From the NCBI RefSeq assembly GCF_048128805.1, contig NC_136003.1:29477565-29541564 (forward strand): DNA of 64,000 nucleotides, in the 5' to 3' direction. The notes under the pieces are model-generated. The model saw only the letters and a list, made by a program, of their open reading frames with translations. It did no database searches and was not told the DNA's origin. Positions 63,064-64,000 of the stretch are shown piece by piece. The position numbers were made by a program, and so were the translations under genes. The DNA is from Centroberyx gerrardi. Taxonomy: Eukaryota; Chordata; Actinopteri; Beryciformes; Berycidae. The stretch's first letter is position 1; each line of letters opens with the position of its first letter.

Positions 63064-63660
63064 TTGAAGACCCCCCCATGAAATGACGTCTTTACTTCCT
63101 GGATTTGATGCATTGGAGGGGGAAGAAAGGCAGTTTTATTTGACAGGAGGGGTGCGGAGGGGCGGGACTGTTCAAAAATCGGATGGTTTCATTGGTTAGA
63201 AGTTAGGGCTGGGCGATAATTCAACATTATCGTTTATCGTCTTTCAGTGGAATCATATCGTGATGATATGAAGATATTTTAATATCGTGACACACATTTC
63301 TGCTGTCTAAATTGATGATGACAAGCAAATTTTACTTAAAAACTCATAAAATGAGGTATGGTAGGAATATTATTTGAATATGTCTGTTTTGTTTGACATC
63401 ACACCTAACATCACCATTCGGTTCAATGAGATGAACATTCATTTGATTATTTAACGTGATTTTGCATACATGAACCATATCGTGATATATATTGATATCG
63501 AGAAAAATCCTTATTGATCCCGATATTGATTTCAACCATATTGTCCAGCCCTATTAGAAACGTATATTTACGCCTGCTGGTGCAGCATGAGGTCACCATG
63601 AAAGATGCTGTGTTTTCCAGGAGGTAAAAGTAATGGGAGTTAATTTCATGGGGACTTTAA
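63064..63660. mobile_element. TTAA-type MITE family C, copy 2, interrupted by a hAT MITE
   Basis: From CCATGAAATGACGTCTTTAC to TTTCATGGGGACTTTAA it matches 20874-21178. The left TTAA is mutated (TTGA) and the right is at 63657-63660. The element at 63204-63553 is inserted inside it. Confidence 0.82.
63204..63553. mobile_element. hAT-type MITE nested in family C
   Basis: Termini TAGGGCTGGGCGATAATTC and, inversely, ATATTGTCCAGCCCTA. Flanking 8-mers TTAGAAGT and TTAGAAAC match at 6 of 8. The uninterrupted host copy near 21070-21085 reads TTGGTTGGAGTTTTTATTTA. A relative lies at 7150-7408. Confidence 0.88.
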
Positions 63661-63809
63661 CAAGTGTTCACATTTCTTTCTTTCTTTTTTCCCCAAAAAC
63701 ATTTTAAAACTCAAATCCCCCAAGCTCTGAAAAAGAAATTCATGTAGACATAGCTGTTTTTGCAGTTCATATTCTGGATATTGTCCCTCAGCATAGCGCA
63801 GCTGAATGG

Positions 63810-64000
63810 TTTATGATACTTTATTGATCCCTGAGAGAGAAATCCTCCAGGCTCCGCTACAGTATTAGTGATTAGTGATAGTAGTGATTCGGTGTCTTGC
63901 TCAAGGACACTTCAGCAGCATCGGCGGGGCGGCAGACTCCTGGTGCCACCGTGCTGTATGAATGCACTAAACTGGTCTCAGCGGTGAAGTGGTTTTAAGA
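63810..64000. repeat. LINE/SINE-like repeat at the window edge
   Basis: TACTTTATTGATCCCTGAGA is followed by GGTGTCTTGCTCAAGGACAC, words I associate with fish retroposon 3' regions. It is cut by the window end. Confidence 0.5.

Overview
The window is nuclear DNA of a vertebrate, almost certainly a ray-finned (teleost) fish. It holds spliced genes with GT/AG introns, long CA/GT, CT and trinucleotide microsatellites, many short hAT-like and TTAA-flanked non-autonomous transposons (MITEs), and remnants of L2/CR1-type LINEs. No bacterial, organellar or viral gene set is present. The species cannot be named from the sequence alone.

Four protein-coding genes explain all of the convincing coding sequence. 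(1) ALG1, plus strand: only the last three coding exons (233-1732), encoding the C-terminus of the chitobiosyldiphosphodolichol beta-mannosyltransferase. (2) EEF2KMT (FAM86 family), minus strand: complete, eight coding exons from 9697 down to 3282, 330 codons plus stop. (3) PIGQ, plus strand: complete coding sequence in 13 coding exons (11916-28801), 600 codons plus stop. (4) RAB40C, plus strand: complete coding sequence in six coding exons (35238-60684), 279 codons plus stop. Every exon junction was read by eye; all have GT/AG ends and the summed lengths stay in frame.

Layout: ALG1 and EEF2KMT are tail to tail, with opposed AATAAA signals only 4 bp apart. EEF2KMT and PIGQ are head to head, about 1.1 kb apart. 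PIGQ and RAB40C are tandem, separated by about 5 kb of transposon-rich DNA. The human counterparts of all four genes lie on 16p13.3, but the ALG1/EEF2KMT pair and the PIGQ/RAB40C pair are not adjacent there, so here the two neighbourhoods are joined. ALG1 (N-glycan precursor) and PIGQ (GPI anchor) both act in early glycan assembly at the ER. EEF2KMT methylates elongation factor 2. RAB40C is a SOCS-box Rab-like subunit of a cullin-5 ubiquitin ligase. I see no sign that the four form a pathway; the grouping looks like ordinary synteny.

The non-coding DNA is dominated by small mobile elements. I can delimit several hAT-type MITEs by terminal inverted repeats with 8-bp target duplications (perfect for three, diverged for others), several TTAA-bounded elements, two clear nested insertions, and two cases where another copy of the host repeat in the window shows the unoccupied site. 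The least conventional structures are a pair of related fold-back elements in the first introns of the head-to-head EEF2KMT and PIGQ genes, a 620-bp inverted-repeat element with subterminal 21-bp iterons (about 46.82-47.45 kb), an array of eight CCAAT-bearing 40-bp units, a ~390-bp block duplicated between two RAB40C introns, and two perfect 28-bp hairpins. I found no evidence of a wholly new biological system.
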